64,000 nt of DNA from Fusobacterium varium (GTDB taxonomy: Bacteria > Fusobacteriota > Fusobacteriia > Fusobacteriales > Fusobacteriaceae), in contig AP017968.1 of the NCBI GenBank assembly GCA_002356455.1, forward strand, positions 3,038,001 through 3,102,000, given 5' to 3'. Each line of letters opens with the position of its first letter. Position 1 is the first letter of the stretch. Below the pieces are notes generated by a model. That model did no database searches, was not told the DNA's origin, and was given only the letters and a program-made list of their open reading frames with translations. Below are positions 8,538 to 16,907 of the stretch, piece after piece. Both the position numbers and the translations under genes were made by a program.

Positions 8538-8816
8538 TTACTTTTCTACAATTTCATTTGTAATATCTTTAGCATAATAAAAAGGATATTTTTCATTAAA
8601 GAACTTTTCTCCTAAAATTTGAGTTTCTTTAATAAATCTTTTTATAAGGTCATACTCTCCAATAGTTTCAATAGAAGTTTCAACTATTTGTACTTTTTTT
8701 ACTTCTTCATCAGTTAATTTTTTTAATATTTTGTTAATTTCATCTTTAGTATTCATATTAAGCCATTTCTTTATTACAGGATCATTTTCTGTTTCTAAAA
8801 AAATACTATAATACAT
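8538..8816 (-). CDS. Small uncharacterised acidic protein
   Basis: A 92-residue soluble protein I do not recognise. It is rich in Lys, Glu and Ile and predicted to be mostly helical, with no signal peptide and no Cys. SD gaggggt precedes the ATG. It is the last gene of a four-gene minus-strand operon (ATP-grasp protein, two esterases, this protein), starting 27 bases after the second esterase and followed by a strong terminator. Its position suggests a role with those enzymes, but nothing in the sequence names one. Confidence 0.65.
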   Translation of the reverse strand: MYYSIFLETENDPVIKKWLNMNTKDEINKILKKLTDEEVKKVQIVETSIETIGEYDLIKRFIKETQILGEKFFNEKYPFYYAKDITNEIVEK

Positions 8817-8843
8817 ATATACCCCTCCATATTTTATATTATC

Positions 8844-9599
8844 TCATTTAAGTCCCAATTCAGTCATCCATATAGGATTTTCCATCTCCCATGAAGCTTC
8901 GTTATGTCCACCTTCCACCATTAAATGAGGAAACACTTGAACACCTTTAAATGTTAATATTCTGCTTATAATCAGATTTTTTTCAGACTCTACAGCTAAT
9001 TGTTTTTTAGAATGTACTTCATATCTTCCCCAGCTAATATAAAATTTTGTTTCTGAATTTACCTCAGTTTTTGACAGTTCTTCTACAAGTTTTTTAAATA
9101 TATGCTCATAAAAAGGTGAAAGACAAGCTCCCATAGAAAATATATCTGATCTTATGGCAGTTCCATAAATTGACATAAGTCCTCCCATAGAACTTCCTCC
9201 AAGTCCAGTAAATTTCCTTTCTGGAAGTGTTGGAAACCTTTCATCTATCAGCGGTTTTAAATAGTCAGCTATCCAGTTTATTAATATTTTACCATATCCT
9301 TTTACGCTTCCAAAATATTTATCTTTAAAAGAATAAGGTGAAAATTCCCAAAGCCTTTTATTCCCCTCATGGTTACATTCCAGTCCCACAATCATTATTC
9401 TTGTATTAGAATTATCTAAAAAATCTTTTATTCCCCAAGATTTTCCATAAGTTGCATCTGAATCAAAAAATAAATTATGTCCATCAAACATATACATTAC
9501 AGGAAACTTTTCTCCTTCTTTTATATCATCAGGAATATATATATGTAAAAGTCTGTTTAAACCAAAAGGTTCAATGAAAATCTCATGTTTTAAAACCAT
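8844..9599 (-). CDS. Esterase-family alpha/beta hydrolase (FrmB/esterase D-like)
   Basis: The protein has 251 residues and no signal peptide. The opening contains FPVMYMFDGHNLF, typical of putative-esterase (PF00756-type) proteins. The nucleophile elbow is GLGGSSMGG with the central Ser, and EGGHNEASWE near the C-terminus supplies the catalytic His. Family members hydrolyse carboxylic esters, including acyl-sugars, S-formylglutathione and siderophore esters. It starts 19 bases after the preceding hydrolase of the same fold, with SD aaggag. Two esterases in series behind an ATP-grasp ligase suggest processing of a shared product. The natural substrate is not evident. Confidence 0.8.
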   Translation of the reverse strand: MVLKHEIFIEPFGLNRLLHIYIPDDIKEGEKFPVMYMFDGHNLFFDSDATYGKSWGIKDFLDNSNTRIMIVGLECNHEGNKRLWEFSPYSFKDKYFGSVKGYGKILINWIADYLKPLIDERFPTLPERKFTGLGGSSMGGLMSIYGTAIRSDIFSMGACLSPFYEHIFKKLVEELSKTEVNSETKFYISWGRYEVHSKKQLAVESEKNLIISRILTFKGVQVFPHLMVEGGHNEASWEMENPIWMTELGLK

Positions 9600-9618
9600 A
9601 GTAAGCTCCTTCAGTAAA

Positions 9619-10374
9619 TTATAGTACTACATCTAAAAAATATGGAAACTGTATCTTCCACCATGGCCAATCATGATCCACATCATATCCCCAAAAATCA
9701 GTCCACACTGGTACTTGAAGATGTTTAAAACTCTCTTTTAGACTGTTTGTATCCTCTATACATTCTTTTTCCCATCTGCCTTGTCCACAGCAAAGTATTA
9801 TTTTTGAGTTCCTGTACATATTCAAATAATAATGATTCCATGGCATATTTCTCATATAATCAACTGGAGAATTATTATAAATTACTTCATTATTATAATT
9901 TGGAAAAAAATATCCTGCATGATAAAGTCCGCTTAGAGCAATTACTCCATCAAAAATATCTGGGCGTCGAAGAAAAAAATTCAATGCATGATATGCTCCC
10001 ATGCTGCATCCTGTTGTAAAAAATTTCCCTTTATAATATTCCCCAGAGCTTTCTCCATAAATTTCTCTAAACTTTGGTATAGCTTCCTCTATAATATAAT
10101 TAAACCATTTCTCATGTTGTACTATTCTCCAATGATAATCTCCACCTATTTGTGACCAACTTTCCCAATCTATTCCATCTACACAAAAAAGTTGCAGTTT
10201 TCCTTCTTCAATAAATCTTGAAGCAGCATCTACCATTCCAAAATTAAAAAAATCATAAAATCTTCCATCTTGTGCTGGAAAAACTATACATGGTTTTCCA
10301 TTATGTCCATATACTGTAAATTCCATTTCTCTTTCTAATATATGGCTGTATTCTTTATAGTAAGCTGTATGCAT
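9619..10374 (-). CDS. Esterase-like alpha/beta hydrolase
   Basis: The protein has 251 residues, the same length as its neighbour but clearly divergent from it. FTTGCSMGAYHAL carries the nucleophile Ser in a GCSMG elbow, followed by DIFDGVIALSGLYH. YDVDHDWPWW near the C-terminus supplies the likely catalytic His. There is no signal peptide. A strong SD, aggagg, precedes the ATG, and the gap to the upstream ATP-grasp gene is 20 bases. The family is esterase-like and the function unknown. It may be a true second activity rather than a recent duplicate, since the two esterases share little beyond the fold motifs. Confidence 0.75.
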   Translation of the reverse strand: MHTAYYKEYSHILEREMEFTVYGHNGKPCIVFPAQDGRFYDFFNFGMVDAASRFIEEGKLQLFCVDGIDWESWSQIGGDYHWRIVQHEKWFNYIIEEAIPKFREIYGESSGEYYKGKFFTTGCSMGAYHALNFFLRRPDIFDGVIALSGLYHAGYFFPNYNNEVIYNNSPVDYMRNMPWNHYYLNMYRNSKIILCCGQGRWEKECIEDTNSLKESFKHLQVPVWTDFWGYDVDHDWPWWKIQFPYFLDVVL

Positions 10375-10394
10375 ATTCTGTGTCCTCCTATATT

Positions 10395-11585
10395 TTAATA
10401 TTTTTTCAAATAGAAATCAATAAATTCAAAACATTCTTGTATATCACAGAATCTTGCAGTAATCATATCATTTCCCATAGCTACCGAAAATATATCTGGC
10501 ATTCTTTCTTTCATTACTATATTATCTCTATACTTAGCCAAAGTTTCTTCCCTACTGTAAACATATCTATGGTTATCTCTCCTAGCTGCATATACACAAT
10601 TATATGGTCTAGATTGAGTATCAAAATACCCTTGATTATATGCCACCATATTTGCCCATATCTGATATACATCTATATCATTTGCAAAATTCATCATATC
10701 AGGAGTATATCCCCCTGGTGGACGCATATTTACTTCAAGACCAATTATTTCTCCTTTTTTTCCAAGACCTTTTTTATCGTTTAAAAGCCTAAAAAATTCA
10801 CAATGAAAAAACCGGCTGTTAGTATCAAATGCTTGTATCACTTTTCTTCCAGCTTGTTTTAAATCTTCAGGAATTTCCTTATATGAATAGTACATAACAT
10901 CAGCTTGTTCATTTACTATATCCATTATAGGAATAGGATATGCATGAGCTGTTTCAAATATTATTTCCTTATCCTTTCCAGCTATACCATCATATGATAA
11001 AAGTTCTCCATCTACAAACTCTTCCATAATGTACTCAACTGATGGAAGATCTCTATAAAAATATCCAAGTTCTACATCATTTATTAATTTGTACGTTGCT
11101 GCTGCTCCTACTCCATTGTTAGGTTTTACAACCACTGGATATCCAACTTTATCTATAAATGCTTTTCCCTCTTCATAATTAGTTACAATATGATATCGAG
11201 CACTTGGTACTCCAGCTTTTTCATAAAATTTTTTCATTACACTTTTATATTTTATTCCTGCTATTTTATCATTTTTAAGCCCTGTATTAATATTAAAATC
11301 TGTACGGAGCTGTGCATCTCTTAAAAGCCAATATTCATTATTAGATTCCAGCCAGTCTATATGCCCATATTTATATGCAAAATATGCACATGCACGATAA
11401 ACTTCATCATAATTTTCTAATGAAGATACTTTATAATATTCATTTAAAGAATTTTTTAATTCATCTGTTAAACTATAGTATTCCTCTTCTCCTATTGCTA
11501 AAGTATTTATTCCATTATTTTTCAACCCTCTGCAGAAATTCCAATAATTTTTTGGAAAATTTGGTGAAATAAAAATAAAATTCAT
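10395..11585 (-). CDS. ATP-grasp family carboxylate-amine/thiol ligase-like protein
   Basis: The protein has 396 residues. The ATP-grasp core is clear: YPVVVKPNNGVGA for the ATP-binding Lys loop, VEYIMEEFVDGELLSYDG for the hinge, and GLEVNMRPPGGYTPDMMN for the metal-binding Glu and Asn residues. ATP-grasp enzymes of this type join a carboxylate to an amine or thiol through an acyl-phosphate. It heads the four-gene operon with two esterases and a small protein. I infer that the ligase makes an amide or peptide-like conjugate that the esterases process or mature. The SD aaggggg is strong. Specific substrate unknown. Confidence 0.75.
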   Translation of the reverse strand: MNFIFISPNFPKNYWNFCRGLKNNGINTLAIGEEEYYSLTDELKNSLNEYYKVSSLENYDEVYRACAYFAYKYGHIDWLESNNEYWLLRDAQLRTDFNINTGLKNDKIAGIKYKSVMKKFYEKAGVPSARYHIVTNYEEGKAFIDKVGYPVVVKPNNGVGAAATYKLINDVELGYFYRDLPSVEYIMEEFVDGELLSYDGIAGKDKEIIFETAHAYPIPIMDIVNEQADVMYYSYKEIPEDLKQAGRKVIQAFDTNSRFFHCEFFRLLNDKKGLGKKGEIIGLEVNMRPPGGYTPDMMNFANDIDVYQIWANMVAYNQGYFDTQSRPYNCVYAARRDNHRYVYSREETLAKYRDNIVMKERMPDIFSVAMGNDMITARFCDIQECFEFIDFYLKKY

Positions 11586-11628
11586 ACAATTCCCCCCTTA
11601 TATTAAGTATAAAAAATATTTTCTTTAC

Positions 11629-11657
11629 ATACTACCACAACAGTTGTTCATAATCAA
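11629..11657 (-). promoter_or_regulatory. Candidate promoter and operator of the ATP-grasp operon
   Basis: On the minus strand TTGATT, 17 bases, TAGTAT lies about 45 bases before the ATG. The spacer holds the 11-base palindrome ACAAC-A-GTTGT (plus strand 11637-11647), a possible operator. The rest of 11586-11865 is AT-rich and shows no other structure I can support. Confidence 0.38.
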
Positions 11658-11861
11658 ATAAAATATTCTCAAAACTTAAAAAAGATTTCTCTCTTTTAAA
11701 AAATAGAGCAAAATTTACTCAATCTTAATTTTATAGATATAATATCTCAAGTTCTTTAGTACAAAAATTAACTAAAAAAATTCTTTTACCTAATATATTT
11801 TACAATCATTTATTAAACAATTAACTTTCTATTCTAATTTTATAATTCTTTGTTATTTACT

Positions 11862-11890
11862 AAATAAAAAGACTGTTTTAAAAAACAGCC
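11862..11890 (-). terminator. Terminator of mntP
   Basis: On the minus strand GGCTGTTTT, a short loop, AAAACAGTC and then TTTTTATTTA. It is placed about 45 bases after the mntP stop. Confidence 0.75.
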
Positions 11891-11932
11891 TCAAAATTTT
11901 ATTTTTTTTATCATAAAATTCTAATTTCAAAA

Positions 11933-12499
11933 TCAAATAAAATTTCCTATCAAACTTTTAATTCCTATAATTATAAGAATCGTTCCACCTAAATATTGAG
12001 CTTTACTTTCTAATAATGTTCCAAATTTTGTTCCCAAAACTACTCCTACACTTGAAACTATAAAAGTAATTATTCCAATTTCACTAGATGACACAAAAAT
12101 ATTAAAATTCTTCAAAAATGAAAATGTAAATCCTATTGCTAATGCATCAATACTTGTTGCTATACCAAGTGCTAACAGGGCTTTTGAACTGCATCCATCT
12201 TCTGTACAACAATTATTTTCTTTTATTGCTTCTCTTATCATATTGAATCCCAAATATCCTAAAATAATAAAAGCAATAATATTACTATACTGTGAAACTT
12301 TTCCACTAAAAATACTTCCTACATAAAATCCCAATATTGGCATTACTGTTTGAAATAATCCAAAAGTAAGTGCTATTTTTATAGTTTTTCCTATTTTTAC
12401 TTTTCCCATTACAAGTCCTTGACACAAAGAAATAGCAAAAGCATCCATTGAAAGCCCTATCCCTATTAAAAAAATCTGAAAAAATCCCAATCCAAACAC
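11933..12499 (-). CDS. mntP: MntP-family manganese efflux pump
   Basis: This is a 188-residue inner-membrane protein with six hydrophobic spans arranged as two repeats. The family motifs are present: GLSMDAFAISL in the first repeat and ATSIDALAIGF in the second, each with the conserved membrane Asp. The loop between the halves carries a CC...C cluster. MntP exports Mn(II) to prevent toxicity. It is a single-gene unit with its own terminator. No yybP-ykoY manganese riboswitch is recognisable upstream, so its control is not clear from sequence. Confidence 0.9.
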   Translation of the reverse strand: MFGLGFFQIFLIGIGLSMDAFAISLCQGLVMGKVKIGKTIKIALTFGLFQTVMPILGFYVGSIFSGKVSQYSNIIAFIILGYLGFNMIREAIKENNCCTEDGCSSKALLALGIATSIDALAIGFTFSFLKNFNIFVSSSEIGIITFIVSSVGVVLGTKFGTLLESKAQYLGGTILIIIGIKSLIGNFI

Positions 12500-12811
12500 C
12501 TCATATTTTAAATTTTGTAACCTTTTTATTTTACCATAATATTTATATAAATTAAATGATATTTAAAAAATAATAAAATTATTCCATTTATATAACTTTT
12601 GAATAATTTAGTCTAAAAAAATAAACAATACTTATCCTATTTCTATTTTTACCATTTTTCGAACTTTTTATAAATTTTATGTAATTTATTTAAACACTTT
12701 TATTGAAAATTAATTTTAATTTACATTAAAAATAATATTATTTTTCAAATTCAGAGACTATTTTAAAACAAAAAAAGTTGAAAAAAGACACAACATGTGA
12801 TAGAATAATTT
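12500..12811. other. AT-rich divergent intergenic region
   Basis: This is the divergent spacer between mntP and the abgT-like gene. It is very AT-rich with long A/T runs. I see no RNA gene, riboswitch core or open frame in it; the recognisable signals (promoter and palindrome) begin at 12812. Confidence 0.5.
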
Positions 12812-12839
12812 TTGTACATCAGTAAATTTATATTATAAA
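12812..12839 (+). promoter_or_regulatory. Candidate promoter of the AbgT-family gene
   Basis: TTGTAC at 12812-12817, a 16-base spacer and TATAAA at 12834-12839. It gives a leader of roughly 115 bases. Confidence 0.45.
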
Positions 12840-12874
12840 TTTTATCATATAAATATCAACTGTAATTATTTTTT

Positions 12875-12905
12875 TATATTAATAAAATAATGTTTTATTA
12901 ATATA
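12875..12905 (+). repeat. 31-base perfect inverted repeat in the AbgT-gene leader
   Basis: TATATTAATAAAA at 12875-12887 and its exact complement at 12893-12905 flank a 5-base loop. It lies downstream of the candidate promoter. It could be an operator or an AU-only mRNA stem; there is no T-tract, so it is not a standard terminator. Confidence 0.6.
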
Positions 12906-12959
12906 AATAGTAAAAAAAATATATATAACCAATAAAATAATACAAAGGGATGTGAACAA

Positions 12960-14570
12960 ATGGAAAAAAATGTACAAATGAAAAAAAATGGATTGTTTGA
13001 AAGATTCTTAAATTTTGTTGAAGTTGCAGGAAACAAATTACCTCATCCAGTAGCAATGTTCTTTGGATTTTTCGTAATAACTATTATTTTCTCATTTATA
13101 CTATCAAAAGCAGGAGTTTCTGTTACTTATTCAGAAATTGCTAAGAGTACTGGTAAAGTAGTTCAAAAAACTACTATGGTACAAAATCTTTTAACTGTAA
13201 ATGGCATTAGGGGAATTTTTACTTCAGCTGTTAAAAACTTTACAGGACATGCTGCTCTTGGATCAATAGTTGTGGCTATGCTTGGAGTTGGACTTGCTGA
13301 TGGAACAGGGCTTTTAAGTGCTCTTATTAAAAAATTAGTTTTATCTACTCCAAAAGTTATGGTATCTGCTATAGTTGTATTTGCTGGAGTTATGTCAAAT
13401 ATAGCCTCTGATGCTGGATATGTTGTTTTGATTCCATTGGGAGCAGTAATATTTGCTTCATTTGGAAGACACCCATTAGCTGGTATAGCTGCTGCATTTG
13501 CTGGAGTATCTGGAGGATTCTCAGCTAACCTTCTTATAGGAACTACTGACCCACTTTTGGGAGGTATCAGTACATCTGCTGCTCAAATAGTTCTTCCAGG
13601 ATATTCTGTTGATGCAACCGCAAACTACTTCTTCATGTTTGCTTCTACTTTTCTTATTACTATAATTGGAGCATGGATTACTGATAAGATAGTTGAACCT
13701 AGACTTGGAGAATACACAGGACCTAGATTAGAAGTTGATAGTAATTCTCAACTAACTACTGGAGAGAAAAAAGGACTAAGAGTTTCTGCTGTTTCAATAA
13801 TCATTTTTATTGGAGTTATTTTATTCATGGTATTACCTGAAAATGCTATTTTCAAGTTAAATGCAAAAGAAATTGAAGCTTTTGTTGCTACCAACCACAG
13901 ACAACCTGGTACAATGGAGCTTTTAAAACCATTCTTCAGTGAATCTATTGTATTTGTACTAATGCTTACATTTTTCATTCCAGGTTTATTCTATGGAATT
14001 TCTGCTGGAACTGTTAAATCACACAAAGATGTTATTAAAGCCTTGGTAAAAGCTATGGCTTCGTGCGGACAAGTATTTGTTATCATCTTTATTTCAGCTC
14101 AGTTCGTTTACGTATTTACAAAATCTAATATCGGAATTGTAATAGCTGTAAAATTAGCAAATATCCTGAAAGATATGGGCATCACAGGAGTTGCAGCAGC
14201 AGTAGGACTTATTTTCCTTACAGCTTTTGTAAATCTGTTTATTGGAGGAGCTTCTTCAAAATGGCTTATGCTTTCTCCTGTATTTATTCCAATGTTTGTA
14301 GAACTTGGACTTACTCCTGAATATACTCAGTTAGCTTATAGAATAGGAGATTCTACTACAAATATTATTTCTCCATTAATGTCATACTTCCCAATCATAG
14401 TTGGATTTGCAGCTAAGTATGCTAAAAATGAAGAAGATATGGGATTAGGAACTGTTATTGCAATGATGCTTCCATACTCAATGGTATTCTTGGTAGCTTG
14501 GACAATCTTATTCTTAGCATGGACTTTCTTAGGTATTCCTATTGGACCTGGAGTGCATATGTTTATGTAA
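12960..14570 (+). CDS. AbgT-family transporter (p-aminobenzoyl-glutamate type)
   Basis: This is a 536-residue inner-membrane protein with about 12 hydrophobic segments. The opening FLNFVEVAGNKLPHPVAMFFGFF and the later FVNLFIGGASSKWLMLSPVFIP are hallmark AbgT-family stretches. E. coli AbgT imports p-aminobenzoyl-glutamate; MtrF/YdaH relatives export sulfonamides and PABA. An AbgB-like M20 amidohydrolase lies elsewhere in the window (46486), but it is not adjacent and is frameshifted. The direction and substrate here are not fixed by sequence. It is a single-gene unit with its own promoter and terminator. SD aaaggga is followed by an 8-base spacer. Confidence 0.88.
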   Translation: MEKNVQMKKNGLFERFLNFVEVAGNKLPHPVAMFFGFFVITIIFSFILSKAGVSVTYSEIAKSTGKVVQKTTMVQNLLTVNGIRGIFTSAVKNFTGHAALGSIVVAMLGVGLADGTGLLSALIKKLVLSTPKVMVSAIVVFAGVMSNIASDAGYVVLIPLGAVIFASFGRHPLAGIAAAFAGVSGGFSANLLIGTTDPLLGGISTSAAQIVLPGYSVDATANYFFMFASTFLITIIGAWITDKIVEPRLGEYTGPRLEVDSNSQLTTGEKKGLRVSAVSIIIFIGVILFMVLPENAIFKLNAKEIEAFVATNHRQPGTMELLKPFFSESIVFVLMLTFFIPGLFYGISAGTVKSHKDVIKALVKAMASCGQVFVIIFISAQFVYVFTKSNIGIVIAVKLANILKDMGITGVAAAVGLIFLTAFVNLFIGGASSKWLMLSPVFIPMFVELGLTPEYTQLAYRIGDSTTNIISPLMSYFPIIVGFAAKYAKNEEDMGLGTVIAMMLPYSMVFLVAWTILFLAWTFLGIPIGPGVHMFM

Positions 14571-14582
14571 TAAATGATAGAT

Positions 14583-14630
14583 AAAAAACTTTCTGTTTTG
14601 AGATACTTTTTCAGAGCAGAAAGTTTTTTA
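14583..14630 (+). terminator. Terminator after the AbgT-family gene
   Basis: ACTTTCTG at 14588-14595 pairs with CAGAAAGT at 14617-14624, followed by six T residues. Confidence 0.8.
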
Positions 14631-14723
14631 ATAATTTATTTAATATCAAGTATTTTTTTCAAATCATTTGTTAAAAAAATATAGCGTTTAGCTTGAAAAT
14701 GGTATATACTATTTCTATGTGGA

Positions 14724-14752
14724 TATGTTTAAAATAATTAAATTTAAACATA
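14724..14752 (+). repeat. Inverted repeat in the porCDAB leader
   Basis: TATGTTTAAA at 14724-14733 and TTTAAACATA at 14743-14752 form perfect 10-base arms around a 9-base loop, about 70 bases before porC. It is a candidate operator or 5' UTR stem for the operon. Confidence 0.5.
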
Positions 14753-14822
14753 CAACAAGTAAAAGAGAAGGGCAGTTTTAGTCTTTCTTTTTTAAAAAAA
14801 TTTTAGAAAGGGAAGGGGATTT

Positions 14823-15398
14823 ATGAAAGAAATTTTTGAAATAAGATGGCATGGAAGAGGCGGTCAAGGAGCCAAAACAGCTTCTTTACTTTTGGCAGAT
14901 GCAGCATTCAGTGGCGGAATGTTCGTTCAAGGTTTCCCAGAATATGGACCTGAAAGAATGGGTGCTCCTATCACTGCTTATAATCGTATCTCTAAAGAGA
15001 GAGTTACAGTTCATTCTAATATTTATGAACCTGATTTCGTTGTTGTTGTTGATGAAACTCTTATTGAAAGTGTTGATGTTACTAAAGGTCTTAAAGAGGA
15101 TGGAGCTATCATTATCAATAGTTCTAAGCCTGCTTCTGAATTTAAAGCTCTTTTAAAAGGGTATAAAGGAAGAGTTTGTACTTGTGATGCAAGAACTATT
15201 TCTGAAGAAACTCTTGGTAAAAACTTCCCTAACACTCCTATGCTTGGAGCAGTTGTAAAAGTCAGTGGTGTAATGGAAGAAAAAGCTTTCCTTGAAGCAA
15301 TGGAAAACTCTTTTGCGCATAAATTTGCAAGTAAACCAGAAGTACTAAAAGGAAATATGGCGGCATTAGTACGTTCTATGAATGAGGTGAAAGAATAA
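14823..15398 (+). CDS. porC: Pyruvate:ferredoxin oxidoreductase, gamma subunit
   Basis: The protein has 191 residues, the size of four-subunit POR gamma chains. FEIRWHGRGGQGAKTAS at the N-terminus is the family signature, and GFPEYGPERMGAP follows. POR oxidises pyruvate with CoA to acetyl-CoA and CO2, reducing ferredoxin. Gene order gamma-delta-alpha-beta and subunit sizes resemble the well-known Thermotoga porCDAB, which supports pyruvate as substrate. It overlaps porD by one base. A strong purine-rich SD (gaaagggaagggg) lies upstream. Codons here are mostly T-ending, unlike the later genes of the same operon. Confidence 0.9.
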   Translation: MKEIFEIRWHGRGGQGAKTASLLLADAAFSGGMFVQGFPEYGPERMGAPITAYNRISKERVTVHSNIYEPDFVVVVDETLIESVDVTKGLKEDGAIIINSSKPASEFKALLKGYKGRVCTCDARTISEETLGKNFPNTPMLGAVVKVSGVMEEKAFLEAMENSFAHKFASKPEVLKGNMAALVRSMNEVKE

Positions 15399-15700
15399 TG
15401 AAAAATAAAGCTGGTGTACCAATAACTGAAGATATTAGCTGGAAAGATATAACTCCTGGTGGAGTAGTTTATGAGGCTGGAAGTGCTCAGCACTTTAGAA
15501 CTGGTGACTGGAGATCTATGAAACCAGTACTTTTGAGAGATAAATGTATTGACTGTCTTTTATGTGTTCCTTGCTGCCCAGATTCAGCAATACCTGTAAA
15601 AGATGGAAAAAGATTAGAGTTTGATATGGATCATTGCAAAGGATGTGGAATTTGTGTAAAAGCATGCCCATTTAAAGCAATAGAATTGATAAAAGAGTAG
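15398..15700 (+). CDS. porD: Pyruvate:ferredoxin oxidoreductase, delta (ferredoxin) subunit
   Basis: The protein has 100 residues and two 4Fe-4S motifs: CIDCLLCVPCCP near residues 49-60 and CKGCGICVKACP near 79-90. This subunit passes electrons from the thiamine-diphosphate site to external ferredoxin. The preceding N-terminal ~45 residues (DITPGGVVYEAGSA and similar) are typical of PorD. It lies between the gamma and alpha genes, 16 bases before the latter. Confidence 0.92.
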   Translation: MKNKAGVPITEDISWKDITPGGVVYEAGSAQHFRTGDWRSMKPVLLRDKCIDCLLCVPCCPDSAIPVKDGKRLEFDMDHCKGCGICVKACPFKAIELIKE

Positions 15701-15716
15701 TTCGGAGGTAGAATTA

Positions 15717-16895
15717 ATGAGTATAAGAGAAAGAATGTCAGGAAATGAAGCTATTGCAATAGCAATGAGACAAATAAATCCAGATGTAGTACCTGCTTTT
15801 CCAATCACTCCATCGACAGAAATACCACAATATTTCTCTCAATATGTTGCTGATGGTTCAGTAGACAGTGAATTTATTCCAGTGGAATCAGAGCACAGCG
15901 CTATGTCAGCTGCAATGGGATCACAGGCTGCAGGAGCTAGAACTATGACAGCTACTTCATCATGCGGACTTGCATTGATGTGGGAAATGCTTTATGTTGT
16001 ATCTTCTGCAAGACTTCCTATAACTTTAGCATGTGTTAACAGAGCTCTTACAGGACCTATCAATATCAATGCAGATCACAGTGATTCTATGGGTGCAAGA
16101 GATGCTGGATGGATTCAGTTATATAGTGAAACAAACCAGGAAGCTTATGATAATATGCTTCAGGCTAACAGAATAGGAGAACATCCAGATGTTCAGCTTC
16201 CTGTAATGGTATGTCAGGATGGATTTATAACAAGCCATGCTGTTGAAAATATAGAATTATTAGAAGATGACAAAGCTAAAGCATTTGTTGGAGAATATAA
16301 ACCTGAAGATTATCTTTTAAATGCAAAAAGACCTACAGCAGTAGGACCATATGATATAGTTTCTTACTATATGGAGCATAAAGTAAATCAGGCTCATGCT
16401 ATGATGAATGCTAAAAAAGTTATTCTTGAAGTAGCAGCGGAATATGAAAAACTTACTGGAAGAAAATATGGCTTATTTGAAGAATATAAGCTGGATGATG
16501 CAGAAGTTGCAATAGTAGTTATCAACTCAACTGCTGGAACAGCTAAAGCTGCAATAGAAGAAATGAGAAAAGAAGGTAAAAAAGTAGGACTTCTAAAAAT
16601 CAGAGTATTCAGACCATTCCCTATGGAAGAAATAGCACAGGCGCTTAAAAATATAAAAATGGTAGCAGTAATGGATAAATGTGAGGGATTCTCAGCAGCT
16701 GGAGGACCAGTATTTGCAGAGGTAAGATCAGCGCTTTATGACTGCAGCCCAAGACCAAAAATGATCAACTATGTTTATGGACTTGGAGGAAGAGATATAA
16801 CTGTTAATCATATAAAAGAGATCTTTAATACTCTACTGGCTGAAAAAGATCAGGAAGTTAAAGACACATATAGACATTTTGGTGTAAGAGGGTAG
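15717..16895 (+). CDS. porA: Pyruvate:ferredoxin oxidoreductase, alpha subunit
   Basis: The protein has 392 residues. The N-terminal pyrimidine domain carries AFPITPSTEIPQYFS and VESEHSAMSAAMGSQAAGAR. The glycine-rich SCGLALMWE and ALTGPININADHSDSMGARD segments belong to POR alpha chains. The C-terminal domain-II region (AKAAIEEMRKEGKKVGLLKI, RPFP) is complete. It forms the catalytic core with PorB. SD ggagg at 15704-15708 precedes the ATG. The gene shows a visible drift from T-ending to A-ending codons along its length. Confidence 0.92.
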   Translation: MSIRERMSGNEAIAIAMRQINPDVVPAFPITPSTEIPQYFSQYVADGSVDSEFIPVESEHSAMSAAMGSQAAGARTMTATSSCGLALMWEMLYVVSSARLPITLACVNRALTGPININADHSDSMGARDAGWIQLYSETNQEAYDNMLQANRIGEHPDVQLPVMVCQDGFITSHAVENIELLEDDKAKAFVGEYKPEDYLLNAKRPTAVGPYDIVSYYMEHKVNQAHAMMNAKKVILEVAAEYEKLTGRKYGLFEEYKLDDAEVAIVVINSTAGTAKAAIEEMRKEGKKVGLLKIRVFRPFPMEEIAQALKNIKMVAVMDKCEGFSAAGGPVFAEVRSALYDCSPRPKMINYVYGLGGRDITVNHIKEIFNTLLAEKDQEVKDTYRHFGVRG

Positions 16896-16907
16896 GAGGA
16901 AAGGAAT

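Noticed and set aside
10380-10784. A 134-codon plus-strand frame within the ATP-grasp gene
   Set aside because: It runs antisense to well-supported ATP-grasp motifs, has no SD and its translation lacks a protein-like pattern. Other antisense frames inside por, comM, ppdK and fbp were dropped for the same reason.
12500-12811. yybP-ykoY manganese riboswitch upstream of mntP
   Set aside because: No conserved core could be found in the AT-rich spacer on either strand.
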